Source of the DNA: CAJQQK01 sp965224225
GTDB taxonomy: Bacteria > Pseudomonadota > Alphaproteobacteria > Rhizobiales > Hyphomicrobiaceae
Reading direction: 5' to 3'
Assembly: GCA_965224225.1 (NCBI GenBank)
Contig: CBDCZF010000031.1
Location: 310,001 to 374,000 of the forward strand
DNA: 64,000 nt
Each line of letters opens with the position of its first letter. Position 1 is the stretch's first letter. The translations under genes were made by a program, and so were the position numbers. Positions 43,489 to 52,719 of this stretch are shown in pieces. The notes below the pieces were generated by a model, which did no database searches, was not told the DNA's origin, and was given only the letters and a program-made list of their open reading frames with translations.

Positions 43489-45480
43489 ATGACAACTGAT
43501 AATGACGCGGAGCGCAATGCCGGCGCAGGCCTGCGGCGCCCGGGCCTGTGGCAGCGTCTGTTTGCCGGTGGCAATGACACTCAGGCTCAAGCAGTTGAGC
43601 GCGAGGCGGCCGATAATGCCACGCCGGCAGATCATCAACGCCTGCTCCGCGGCCTGCTCCCCTACATCTGGCCGGCCGACCGCCCCGATCTAAGGCGCCG
43701 CGTGGTGCTGGCAGCCATCGTCCTGGTGCTTGCCAAGATCATCACCGTCGGTGTGCCTGTCTTCTTCAAGGAAGCGACCGATGCGCTGACGGGGCTCACG
43801 AGTGACCGAACCGCCCAGGCCGTGGCAGGGCTCGCGATGTGGGTGGTTGCCATGGTTACCGCCTATGGTATCGGCCGCGTCATGATGATGGTGCTGACCC
43901 AGGTCCGCGACGTGCTCTTTACGGCGGTTGGTCAGAATGCCGTGCGTCAGCTCAACAACCGCACATTTCGCCATTTGCATCGCTTATCGCTGCGCTTCCA
44001 TCTCGAGAGGCGTACCGGGGGGCTTTCACGCGTCATCGAGCGTGCGACGCGAGCCATCGAACTGATCATGCGCACCGGCATCTTGAACCTGGTGCCGACG
44101 CTGATCGAATTCGTGCTGATTGGCGCCCTGCTGCTTTATTTCTTCAACTGGATCTACGTCGCCGTGATCGTCGTCACCGTGACGGTCTACATGTGGTTCA
44201 CGCTCAAGGCGACCGAGTGGCGGATCACGATCCGTCGCGAGATGAACGAAAGCGACAACGAGGCCAACACCAAGGCGATTGATAGTCTTCTGAACTTCGA
44301 GACGGTCAAGTACTTCGGCAATGAGGAGATGGAGGCGCGACGCTTCGACCAATCGATGGCGCGGTATGAGCGTGCCGCCATTCAGACGTACTACTCGCTC
44401 GGCATCCTCAACTCGGGCCAGGCCCTGATCTTCACCATCGGCATGACGATTTGCATGCTCATGGCAGCGCTGGGCGTGCGCGACGGTGTGCACACTGTCG
44501 GTGATTTCGTGATGATCAATGCGCTGATGATCCAGCTCTACATGCCGCTCAATTTCATGGGCTTCGTCTATCGTGAAATTCGCCAAGGCCTGGTCGATCT
44601 CGAAAAGATGTTCGCCCTGCTCGACGAGCCGCAGGAGGTGCTTGACCGGCCGGGTGCGAAGCCGTTGGAAGTCGGCAAGGGACAGATCTCATTTCGCAAC
44701 GTCAACTTCCATTACGATGCCGATCGACCGATCCTGAAGAACCTGTCGTTCGAGGTGCCGCCGGGCGGCATGCTCGCCATCGTCGGGCCATCGGGCGCCG
44801 GCAAATCCACGATCAGCCGTATCCTGTTCCGCTTCTATGAAATCAGTGACGGCGCCGTGCTGATCGACGGCCAGGACATTCGCGACGTCACCCAGGCCTC
44901 GCTGCGCCAGGCGATCGGCATGGTGCCGCAGGACACCGTACTGTTCAATGATACGATCCGCTATAACATCCGCTACGGCCGGCCGGCGGCAAGCGATGAC
45001 GAGGTCGAGAAAGCAGCCCGCTTCGCCCAGATCGATGCGTTCATTCAGGGACTGCCGCAAGGCTATGACACGATGGTCGGCGAGCGTGGCCTCAAGCTGT
45101 CGGGCGGTGAAAAGCAGCGCATGGCGATTGCCCGCACGATCCTCAAAGGGCCGCCGATCCTGATGCTGGACGAGGCAACCAGCGCGCTCGACAGCCAGAC
45201 CGAGAAGGATATTCAGGACGCACTCGATACGATCTCAGCCAACCGCACCACGCTGGTGATCGCACACCGCCTGTCGACCATCGTGCATGCCGACCGCATC
45301 CTCGTGCTTCAACAGGGTGAGCTGGTCGAACAGGGCAATCATGCCGAGCTGATCGCGCAGGATGGACTTTACGCTTCGCTCTGGAACAAGCAGCAGGAGG
45401 CCGAGCGTGCCCGCGCCCAGCTTGCCCGAACGCTCGAGGAGGCCGAACGTAGCGGTGCGTTGCGACCCGCTCAGTCGTGA
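43489..45480 (+). CDS. Atm1/HMT-type ABC exporter
   Basis: A 663-residue fused permease-ATPase. The membrane half has about six helices with the RATRAIELIMRTGILNLVPT and ETVKYFGNEEMEARRF blocks typical of the Atm1/ABCB7 group, and the ATPase half has Walker A GPSGAGKST, signature LSGGEKQRMAIAR and DEATSALD. Family members export glutathione-linked sulfur or metal compounds and support iron-sulfur assembly or metal detoxification. It follows fadI closely, which may be coincidental. The C-terminal tail is charged and helical. Confidence 0.9.
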   Translation: MTTDNDAERNAGAGLRRPGLWQRLFAGGNDTQAQAVEREAADNATPADHQRLLRGLLPYIWPADRPDLRRRVVLAAIVLVLAKIITVGVPVFFKEATDALTGLTSDRTAQAVAGLAMWVVAMVTAYGIGRVMMMVLTQVRDVLFTAVGQNAVRQLNNRTFRHLHRLSLRFHLERRTGGLSRVIERATRAIELIMRTGILNLVPTLIEFVLIGALLLYFFNWIYVAVIVVTVTVYMWFTLKATEWRITIRREMNESDNEANTKAIDSLLNFETVKYFGNEEMEARRFDQSMARYERAAIQTYYSLGILNSGQALIFTIGMTICMLMAALGVRDGVHTVGDFVMINALMIQLYMPLNFMGFVYREIRQGLVDLEKMFALLDEPQEVLDRPGAKPLEVGKGQISFRNVNFHYDADRPILKNLSFEVPPGGMLAIVGPSGAGKSTISRILFRFYEISDGAVLIDGQDIRDVTQASLRQAIGMVPQDTVLFNDTIRYNIRYGRPAASDDEVEKAARFAQIDAFIQGLPQGYDTMVGERGLKLSGGEKQRMAIARTILKGPPILMLDEATSALDSQTEKDIQDALDTISANRTTLVIAHRLSTIVHADRILVLQQGELVEQGNHAELIAQDGLYASLWNKQQEAERARAQLARTLEEAERSGALRPAQS

Positions 45481-45549
45481 CCGGATCCTGTGGTCAAATC
45501 CGTTGGATTGGCTTGAAAGAACAGCCGAAGGCTGTGCCGAATAATCGGC

Positions 45550-46158
45550 TCAGCGATTGAGTGCCATCACCAGCTTGCCGACCTGGCCGCCGTTCTCGGC
45601 GATGTAGTCTTCGAACAGTTTTTGCAGGAACGGGCTGATCCAGAAGCCGAGCACCTGTGCATCGCGGACCTTGAACGACTTGCGGTTCGGCATCAGCATC
45701 CAGCGCACATCGTAGCTGCTGCCGTCGACCAGGACGATTTCGCTGTCGACCAGAATGCTGCGGCCGTCGCGAATGGCAGCGGACGCGAATTTCACACGTG
45801 AAACGGGGTATTTCGGTGCTTCGTTTGCGGCATAACGGCCGATAAACCGGGCAAGGCCGCGATAATAGTGCTTGCGGGCACCGTAGGGCAGTCCCTCACG
45901 GTAATTGCCGAGCGCAAACATGCCGATCGCCGGGACATGGCCGTATTTCATGACGACGCGCTCAAACGCTTCCTGCGACCCCTTCTTTTGTGCGTCAATG
46001 AGGGCGGCAGCGGTGCTGCGCATGTATTTGACGGCAGGATCCTCGGCATGGGCGGCGGCAAACGTGATGCTGATCCCGATCGTCACAAGACAGACCAGAA
46101 CAAAGGCCCGAAGCGGTGCAAACTGGGGACGAGACAGAAAACCGGTCGAAGGGATCAT
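45550..46158 (-). CDS. MlaC/Ttg2D-family ABC phospholipid-binding protein
   Basis: A 202-residue secreted protein. The N-terminus is a signal peptide (hydrophobic FVLVCLVTIGISITFAAA, cleaved near AHA). The mature chain shows the MlaC order (GLPYGARKHYYRGLARFIGRYAANE, IVLVDGSSYDVRWML, FKVRDAQVLGFWISPFLQKLFEDYI). Members shuttle phospholipids or toluene-tolerance solutes between outer and inner membrane. No mlaEFDB genes are adjacent. An ATG at 46185 also lies in frame; I prefer 46158, where GGAACGG precedes it. It converges on the Atm1-like gene. Confidence 0.85.
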   Translation of the reverse strand: MIPSTGFLSRPQFAPLRAFVLVCLVTIGISITFAAAHAEDPAVKYMRSTAAALIDAQKKGSQEAFERVVMKYGHVPAIGMFALGNYREGLPYGARKHYYRGLARFIGRYAANEAPKYPVSRVKFASAAIRDGRSILVDSEIVLVDGSSYDVRWMLMPNRKSFKVRDAQVLGFWISPFLQKLFEDYIAENGGQVGKLVMALNR

Positions 46159-46305
46159 GGATGCCGTTCCGTTACTATGGGCCAACCAACAGCGGCCAAA
46201 ACTTTAGAACGCCGACTTTGAGACCAAACAATGGCCCGGTGCAATTTGAACTCGGCGCAACTGTTCAAAAAGCTTGTTCATAACTCTCGCACAAAGGGGG
46301 CTACC

Positions 46306-46968
46306 TCAAGTGCTGGCCACCCCGGCATCAGATCTTGGTGATCCGATGAGGCGGGCAAGCCACATGCCTGTTCGGTGCGCCTGCGCGCGCCCGCTGTCAT
46401 GGGCCGTTGCTGCAAGTACCGGCAGGCCGAGACAGCTGGCTGCTGCCGAAATTGCTTGATCGCTGATCGGGGCGCCACATTTGAGATGCACGGAGCGGGC
46501 GGTGTCCTCGTGCTCGAGGATCAGCGCATGCATTGCACCGGAGGAGGTAGTAAAAACCCGGTGGCGCAACCCACGGTAGGCGTTAACTGGTTCCTGCCAG
46601 CGCCTCCGGCGTCCGCCGATGAACTCTTCGACATTGGCCGTGTTCGCATCGATGGTGACATTGCGCGATTTCAGGCCAGGGCGGATAAAATCCAGTATCC
46701 CGCGAACCGTTGCAAACAAGCCGATGGCAAACAGCAAGCCGAGCTGCGGCAGGGCCATCGGGTTATGCGCTAGGATTTTCGCGGCTTGGTCAAGGGCTCC
46801 ACCGGTCATGGCCACGGCGCCGAACGGCACCAGTATGGCAACACCGGCGGTACTGAGTACGAGCGCTCGCAAACGGCGGCCGCGCTGCGAAAAGCGCTGG
46901 CGAAGGATCAGCCTTTGATCCCATTGCTCAAGCGAACCGTCGCATGTCTCGATACTGCAGATTTTCAT
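46306..46968 (-). CDS. Membrane protein of unknown function (220 aa)
   Basis: I do not recognise the family. An N-terminal soluble stretch of about 30 residues with basic patches (RQRFSQRGRRLR) is followed by two hydrophobic helices (about 34-57 and 72-90). A soluble domain then reads VTIDANTANVEEFIGGRRRRWQEPVNAYRGLRHRV with a beta-rich flavour. Neither signal peptide nor catalytic motif is visible. The layout is similar to the gene at 36615-37262. It is separated by about 275 bases from tRNA-Pro. Confidence 0.6.
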   Translation of the reverse strand: MKICSIETCDGSLEQWDQRLILRQRFSQRGRRLRALVLSTAGVAILVPFGAVAMTGGALDQAAKILAHNPMALPQLGLLFAIGLFATVRGILDFIRPGLKSRNVTIDANTANVEEFIGGRRRRWQEPVNAYRGLRHRVFTTSSGAMHALILEHEDTARSVHLKCGAPISDQAISAAASCLGLPVLAATAHDSGRAQAHRTGMWLARLIGSPRSDAGVAST

Positions 46969-47243
46969 CGCTGTAGTAGTCTCCCTCGGGCCCTCCAGTC
47001 GGCCATGCTAACGGGGAGTGCTTACAAAGCTCTTAACCGGTGCTCCTTTGTGGGGCGTGGTGCGATAAAAAACGCCGTTAGCGCCAGGGCGGGCGGCTCG
47101 AAGCCCGTTCGCGCCTTGAATTCACTTGACCATGTCGTCATTTAAGGTCAAACACGGCCACGCGCGAAGTCGCCGGCTCGTTCAGGCGGCCGGCTACGCG
47201 GATTTCCGCGGCAGAACAGCGGCGCTGCATATTCAATTTGGAT

Positions 47244-47320
47244 CGGGGCATAGCTCAGCCTGGTAGAGCACCTGGTTTGGGACCAGGGGGTCGGGTGTTC
47301 GAATCACTCTGCCCCGACCA
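47244..47320 (+). tRNA. tRNA-Pro (anticodon UGG)
   Basis: Cloverleaf of 77 bases with CCA encoded: acceptor CGGGGCA/TGCCCCG, D arm AGCTCAGCCTGGTAGAGCA, anticodon stem-loop CCTGG-TTTGGGA-CCAGG (anticodon TGG) and T arm GGGTG-TTCGAAT-CACTC with one G-U. Reads all CCN proline codons by wobble. Confidence 0.95.
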
Positions 47321-47338
47321 TTACACCGAGTATCTTCA

Positions 47339-47456
47339 TCCGATCGGATGGAATTGCATCGCAGTTCGCTTCGAGCAGATAAAGCTGCTCTACCTGTTTC
47401 ACTTCTCGGGTAATTTCCATCCGACCGGACTGCAACGGAGGGAGTCCATCCGTTGC
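47339..47456. repeat. Nested inverted repeats between tRNA-Pro and the response regulator
   Basis: A 15-base arm TCCGATCGGATGGAA (47339-47353) is inverted at 47415-47429 with one mismatch. Inside lies GAGCAG/CTGCTC, and to the right GCAACGGA/TCCGTTGC (47432-47439 and 47449-47456). The region lies between converging transcripts. Confidence 0.55.
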
Positions 47457-47476
47457 TGTCCAAATCGGCTGGTCCG

Positions 47477-48232
47477 TTAGTGCTCGCTGAGGGCGACCTC
47501 CGCCTCGGTGTTGCAGCCCGATATTTTGCTCACCATTTCGACAAGCTCTGTGGGATTGCACGGCTTTTGGAAGAAGCCGGAAACGGATTGCTTGCGAAGC
47601 TTCTCGACATCGTCGGCGTGGCCGTCCTTTTCAGTCATGACCACAATCGTTGGCACGTTTATGCCGCGTTTCTTCAGTTCCAGGAATACTTCCAGACCCG
47701 ACAGTATCGGCAGATCGAGGTCGAGCACCAGAAGTGTGGCCTTGCTGTCGATCAGCTTCAGCGCCTCCGTTCCGGTCTTTGCAACGAGTACTTCGTAGCT
47801 GTTGGCTTCGAGGGCCGGAACGATCGAGTTGGAAAAGTTTGAATCGGCATCCGCGACGACGATCAGTCCTTCGTTGACACCGTCAAGCTTTGCGATCAGT
47901 TCGTCGGCGTCAAACGGCTTGCGCAACACGCCGAGCGCACCATGTTCCAGCGCTTGTTCAAGCAGTTGCTCGACGGAAAAACCGGTCATCATGAAGACTT
48001 TGGCGTCGGGCTTGATCTTCTTGATTTCGATGAAGCTCTCTACGCCGTTCATACCCGGCATCCGAACATCGAAGAAGCCGACATCAAAATCATTGTTCGT
48101 GAAGGCTTCGATTGCGTTCTTACCATTGTGGACAATGGTCACATTGTGTCCGTGCAGTTCCAAGATATCTGCGAGCGCCTCAGCGACATCGACGTCATCG
48201 TCCAGGATCAAAATTTCGAGTGGATTGGTCAT
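47477..48232 (-). CDS. Response regulator with two receiver domains
   Basis: A 251-residue protein made of two receiver domains and no output domain. REC1 has DDD at 11-13, the phospho-acceptor in FFDVRMPGMNG (D55) and the lysine in RKPFDADE (K105). REC2 (about 123-240) has its likely acceptor in VLDLDLP (D171) and the switch TEKD/QKPCNP region. The second acid cluster is weaker (VADADS), so REC2 may be a less standard receiver. The adjacent kinase overlaps it by four bases on the same strand, so they form a pair. Without a DNA-binding domain it must act by protein contact. Confidence 0.9.
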   Translation of the reverse strand: MTNPLEILILDDDVDVAEALADILELHGHNVTIVHNGKNAIEAFTNNDFDVGFFDVRMPGMNGVESFIEIKKIKPDAKVFMMTGFSVEQLLEQALEHGALGVLRKPFDADELIAKLDGVNEGLIVVADADSNFSNSIVPALEANSYEVLVAKTGTEALKLIDSKATLLVLDLDLPILSGLEVFLELKKRGINVPTIVVMTEKDGHADDVEKLRKQSVSGFFQKPCNPTELVEMVSKISGCNTEAEVALSEH

Positions 48233-49866
48233 GCCGCTTTCTCCTCTTCACGCGTTTCCGTAGGACCTGCCGTCGCCGCGGACGCGTGTGGCATAATGAT
48301 GCTGAATGTGGTTCCGACACCGACTTCAGTGTCGACCCGCAGTTCGGCGTTGTGTTGCTCGACAAGTTGTTTGACGGTGGGCAAGCCGAGGCCTGCACCA
48401 AAGCTTTTCGTTGTGAACAGCGGTTCGAAGATCTTCCCCAGCACATCAGCCGACATGCCTGGACCATTGTCCCGGACGCTGATCACCGAGCCTTTGTCGT
48501 GAGGCTTGCAGGACACGACGATTTCGCCGCGTTCCCCTTCATTGTCCCTGATCGCCTGGGCGGCATTGTCGACCAGGTTGATGATCACCCGGCGGAAGCG
48601 ATCGAGATCCACATTGACCTTCGGACCCGGTACTTGCAGTTCTCGGACGAGTGAAACCGTGTCCGGCAGGACTTGCTCATCCAGGATTTCGTTGAGGTAT
48701 TCGCAGCCGTCGACCGTTATGGCATCGAGTTCCTTGGTGCGCGTATATTCGAGGAGATCGCCGACGATATTATCGCAACGCGCTACCGAGCGCTCTATGC
48801 GATCGAGCGGGCGGTTCAGTTTCAGGTTCAGTGCCGTTGCCGTTTCGCGAATGACGTAGACGGAACTGCGGATCGCTCCCAAGGGGTTGCGGATCTCATG
48901 GCTCATCGTTGCCGTGACCTGGCCGAGCGTGGAGAGCCGTTCGTTCTTCACCAACTGCTTCTGCATCTCGTGTAGTTCAGCGGTGCGTTCTTCGACGCGC
49001 TGCTCCAGTTCCCCGTTGAGAACCTTGAGTTCCTCGGCCATGTGATTGAAGTTTCGCGAGAGGTCGGCAATTTCGTCTTTGCCAACGACATGGAGCCGTG
49101 TCTCGAAATCGCCCTTGGCAATCCTGGCGACGCCGGTGTTGAGCCGTTCCAGAGAACTGACGATGCTGCGCGAGACCATGTTGCCGAAGACGGCGATAAA
49201 CAGTGCGAGTGCGGCGAACCCGATCCAGCTGCTCGTTGTTACAGTGCTAATGCCGGAAAGAATTTTTCCCTCTTGTTCCGCGGCTTCTTTTTGCTCGCTC
49301 GTAATGGCCGCGGATATTGCCTTGAGAAACGACTGTTCCAGGTCTTCGAATTCTTCCTTGCCCTCCATTAGCTCTGCGACAGGCGCCTTGCGCTCTATGG
49401 CTTCGCGCAATTTCTTGCTGTTCGCCATCAAAGCTTGGCCCTTCGCCTCGATAAGGTCGACAAACTCAATCTCATCGGGGAAGTGCGCCAGCACATATTT
49501 CCGGTAACGCAGCATTAATGCCGAGTAATTTTCGCCGGCCTCTTGAATTTCATCTGCTTCGTTTTCAGTGCGTTCGGATTGTTCTGCGGTGGAGTTTGCT
49601 TTTTCAATGGGATTTTCTGGTTCTTTCTCATCCTCGATCTCCCCGCCCATCGTTTCGACCAGCATGTACTCGCTCGTCGAGGAGACGATGCGAAGCCCGG
49701 CAAAACGCAACTCTTGCAGTATTTCGGTAACCTCCTTGATCCCGGTGCCGAGGCGAACAAAGTCCTGTCCGACATTGCGCGTGATGACTTGATAAGTGGC
49801 CGTTGTGAGCATCAGAGCAATGATGATCGTAATTTGGGCCAGGAAGAGTTTGCGTTTGACTGTCAC
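48229..49866 (-). CDS. Sensor histidine kinase with HAMP domain
   Basis: A 545-residue kinase: membrane helix 1 (about 7-27), a periplasmic sensor of about 180 residues that is very rich in Glu and Gln (EIEDEKEPENPIEKANSTAE region), helix 2 (about 212-232), a HAMP domain (233-285), a coiled-coil linker, an HisKA domain with ATMSHEIRNPLGAI (H323) and an HATPase domain with NLVDNAAQAI, DNGPGM and GAGLGLPTVKQLVEQH. It is the first gene of an operon with the double-receiver protein. The acidic sensor may bind cations; this is inference. Confidence 0.92.
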   Translation of the reverse strand: MTVKRKLFLAQITIIIALMLTTATYQVITRNVGQDFVRLGTGIKEVTEILQELRFAGLRIVSSTSEYMLVETMGGEIEDEKEPENPIEKANSTAEQSERTENEADEIQEAGENYSALMLRYRKYVLAHFPDEIEFVDLIEAKGQALMANSKKLREAIERKAPVAELMEGKEEFEDLEQSFLKAISAAITSEQKEAAEQEGKILSGISTVTTSSWIGFAALALFIAVFGNMVSRSIVSSLERLNTGVARIAKGDFETRLHVVGKDEIADLSRNFNHMAEELKVLNGELEQRVEERTAELHEMQKQLVKNERLSTLGQVTATMSHEIRNPLGAIRSSVYVIRETATALNLKLNRPLDRIERSVARCDNIVGDLLEYTRTKELDAITVDGCEYLNEILDEQVLPDTVSLVRELQVPGPKVNVDLDRFRRVIINLVDNAAQAIRDNEGERGEIVVSCKPHDKGSVISVRDNGPGMSADVLGKIFEPLFTTKSFGAGLGLPTVKQLVEQHNAELRVDTEVGVGTTFSIIMPHASAATAGPTETREEEKAA

Positions 49867-50424
49867 GATAGAACCCCCACGTTTTGACTAGCGCCAGGAA
49901 TTCTCGAATCGCACGCAACCGACAACGACAGTGCTGAGACACCAGAACAAAAGACGCAAGTCACTAGAAAATGAAAGGTAGCGTTCGGCAGTTAAAATTC
50001 TGCGTATGTCGACGCTGTTATTGTGAGAGCTTTGCGCAAAAGTGGGTGATTGTAGGAGCGAGTAAAGACGTCGTATTAATAGATGGTACTGCCGCGTACG
50101 AACAATTCATGGCATGAAAAACGACGTGCTCTGTTGTTCATGGCGCCGATGGTTGTGCTATTCGACTTTAACAACCGCTCAAGACTAATCCTAGGTTGCA
50201 AACAGTACAGATCTGCATCTCTCCAACAGCTTCGATGATTCTTTGAGCGCCCTATGCGTCACGTTCTAGCAATCTGTCAAATCGGGCCGAAGTGGCTCAG
50301 GGCAGAAGCACTTTGTCAGGGTTACCGGGCGTGTAAGAAGCGGTTCGCTTGTCACCTTATCGCATGGATCATTGTGGCGTAGGATTGTCGCAAGGAACGG
50401 CTAGGCATTAAGGAATAATCAGCC
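49867..50424. other. Gene-free divergent region
   Basis: About 560 bases of clearly lower GC separating the divergent histidine kinase and penicillin-acylase genes. No ORF with coding features and no RNA gene is visible. It should hold promoters for both. An AAGGAA just before the acylase start is its ribosome site. Confidence 0.55.
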
Positions 50425-52710
50425 ATGAGCGCACCCTTCGGCGTCAGCAAGCAAAGTATCGTCATGGATGGCCTGCAAGCGCCCGTCGACATTCTGGTCG
50501 ACTGCTACGGGGTGCCGCACATCTATGCCGAAACGGACAATGACCTGTTCTTCGCGCAAGGTTTCAACGCCGCGCGCGATCGTTTGTGGCAGCTCGAGAT
50601 GTGGCGCAGGCGTGGCCTTGGTTTGATGGCGGAGGTCTTCGGGCCGGCCTACGTCGAACGTGATCGTGCCGCCAGACTGCTGCTCTACCGCGGCGACATG
50701 GCAGCCGAATGGTCAAGCTATGGTCCCGACGCCGAGCGCTGGACGAAGGCATTTGCGCACGGCATCAACGCGTATGTTGATCTTGTCGCCAAAGAACCCG
50801 AACGCCTGCCGGTCGAGTTCGTTCTTTGCGGATTCAAGCCTTCAAAATGGTCACCGGAGGACGTCGTGCGCTGCCGCAGTCATGCCCGCGTGCGCAACCT
50901 CGAAACGGAGATCATGCGTGCCAACATTGCAGCGCGCTACGGCATCGAGCAGGCCGCCCTCGTCAAGGAACTGGCGCCACCCTGGCCGCTTGACTATCCC
51001 GACGGTGTCACGGCCGAGGCCATACCGGACGAAGTGCTCGAGACCTACCGGCTGGCGACGAGCCCTGTCGATATCGCCAGCGCTACGCCTGGTCGACAGA
51101 GCGAAGCTCAAACGGGCGAAGACGGAAGCAACAACTGGGCGGTTCGGCCCGAGCGCAGTACCACGGGGCGGGCGTTGCTTGCAACCGACCCGCACCGTCT
51201 GCAGGAGCTCCCGTCGTTGCGCTACGTAGTACATCTCAATGCACCCGGCCTCAATATCATCGGTGCCGGCGAGCCCGCCGTCCCCGGCGTGTCGCTCGGC
51301 CACAACGAACATATCGCCTTTGGCCTGACGATCTTTCCGACCGACCAGGAAGACCTCCTGATCTACGAATTGGACGCAGACAATCCTGACCGCTACCGAT
51401 ACGGTGACGATTTCGAGACCATAGAAACCGTCACGGAAGATGTGCCGGTGCGTGGCGGTGAAGCTGAAACGGTCACGCTGCACTTCACGCGACATGGCCC
51501 GCTCCTTCACCGTGACGGGGCGGCCGGCCGGGCATATGGGTTGAGATCGGTGTGGAGCGAGCCGGGCACGGCGGCCTATCTCGCGAGCCTGCGATATCAG
51601 CGCGCGCGCAACTGGGATGAGTTCGTGACGGCTCTCGATACCTGGGGGGCGCCATCGGTCAATCATGTCTACGCTGATGTCGATGGCAACGTCGGCTGGA
51701 TCACGGCCGGCAAGCTGCCAGTGCGGCCCAACTGGGATGGCTTGCTGCCGGTCGCAGGAGACGGTCGCTTCGAATGGCAGGGCTTCATGGCGCCGGAGAA
51801 CCATCCACGCGAATTCAATCCCGATCGGCAGTGGGTTGGCAGCGCCAACCAGATGAACCTGCCGGACGACTTCGACCATGCTCGCCATAAGACCGGCTTC
51901 GAGTTCTCGTTTGGCGGGCGCTATCGGCGCATCACCGAGTTCTTGGAGGCGCGTGACAAGCATTCGCTGGACGATTTCGCGCGTCTCCAGGCCGATGCCC
52001 ACTGTCTGGCGGCAAGGGATTTGATTGCCAGGCTTTCGGGCCTCCCGGCTTTCGACGGTGATGCGGCACGCGCGCGCAATATGCTGGCCGATTGGAACCA
52101 GGAGCTTGCAACCGGGTCAGGTGCGGCTGCGTTGTTCGAGATCTGGCTGCAACGCGGCACCATTCCGGCGGCGATGCGGGCCGAATGCAGGCCAGAAGTC
52201 GCCGGCATGATCGAGGTGCCGGATGCCGATTATTTCGTGCGCCGTTTCATTAAAGGCGCCGCAGCCGGGACCTGGGCCGAAACGTTGGCCGATGCCTGGC
52301 GGCAGGCGGTTGCGTTGCTCGGCAGCGACCCCGCCAATTGGGCCTGGGGCCATCTGCACCAGATCAGCTTTCACCATCCATTGGGCAAGGCGCTTGGGCC
52401 CGGGATCGGCCAAAGGCTGGATATCGGACCATTGCCCAAGGCCGGCAGTTCGCTGACCGTCAACAACAATGGTTATAATCTCGGGAGCTTCGCCATCCAC
52501 CACGGTGTGACGTGGCGCATGCTCGCCGACGTCGGCAACTGGGATGCCTGCCGCATGATCAATCCACCGGGCCAGTCAGGTGATCCGGCGAGCCCGCACT
52601 ACGCCGACCACTTCGCGCTCTGGGCACGCGAGGAATACGTACCCATGCTGTTTTCGCGCGAAGCAGTCGAAGCCGAACTCGAACGTCACATCGTGCTGAT
52701 TCCGGCTTGA
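50425..52710 (+). CDS. Penicillin acylase family (Ntn hydrolase) without signal peptide
   Basis: A 761-residue amidase of the Ntn-hydrolase S45 family, made as a precursor and split before the catalytic serine. The junction is DGSNNWAV with Ser235 as the expected nucleophile; VDCYGVPHIYAETDNDLFFAQGF and DRLWQLEMWRRRGLG lie in the alpha chain, and the Asn oxyanion region NHVYADVDGNVGWITAGKLP and GSANQMN in the beta chain. Family substrates include beta-lactams, N-acyl-homoserine lactones and other N-acyl compounds. The N-terminus has no hydrophobic signal peptide, although most members are secreted, and the Shine-Dalgarno AAGGAA supports this start. It is a single gene, convergent with the thiolase. 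Confidence 0.9.
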   Translation: MSAPFGVSKQSIVMDGLQAPVDILVDCYGVPHIYAETDNDLFFAQGFNAARDRLWQLEMWRRRGLGLMAEVFGPAYVERDRAARLLLYRGDMAAEWSSYGPDAERWTKAFAHGINAYVDLVAKEPERLPVEFVLCGFKPSKWSPEDVVRCRSHARVRNLETEIMRANIAARYGIEQAALVKELAPPWPLDYPDGVTAEAIPDEVLETYRLATSPVDIASATPGRQSEAQTGEDGSNNWAVRPERSTTGRALLATDPHRLQELPSLRYVVHLNAPGLNIIGAGEPAVPGVSLGHNEHIAFGLTIFPTDQEDLLIYELDADNPDRYRYGDDFETIETVTEDVPVRGGEAETVTLHFTRHGPLLHRDGAAGRAYGLRSVWSEPGTAAYLASLRYQRARNWDEFVTALDTWGAPSVNHVYADVDGNVGWITAGKLPVRPNWDGLLPVAGDGRFEWQGFMAPENHPREFNPDRQWVGSANQMNLPDDFDHARHKTGFEFSFGGRYRRITEFLEARDKHSLDDFARLQADAHCLAARDLIARLSGLPAFDGDAARARNMLADWNQELATGSGAAALFEIWLQRGTIPAAMRAECRPEVAGMIEVPDADYFVRRFIKGAAAGTWAETLADAWRQAVALLGSDPANWAWGHLHQISFHHPLGKALGPGIGQRLDIGPLPKAGSSLTVNNNGYNLGSFAIHHGVTWRMLADVGNWDACRMINPPGQSGDPASPHYADHFALWAREEYVPMLFSREAVEAELERHIVLIPA

Positions 52711-52719
52711 TGCGCCGGC

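Noticed and set aside
47233..47463. Minus-strand ORF across tRNA-Pro
   Set aside because: It is the reverse complement of the tRNA and its flank, with no family pattern.
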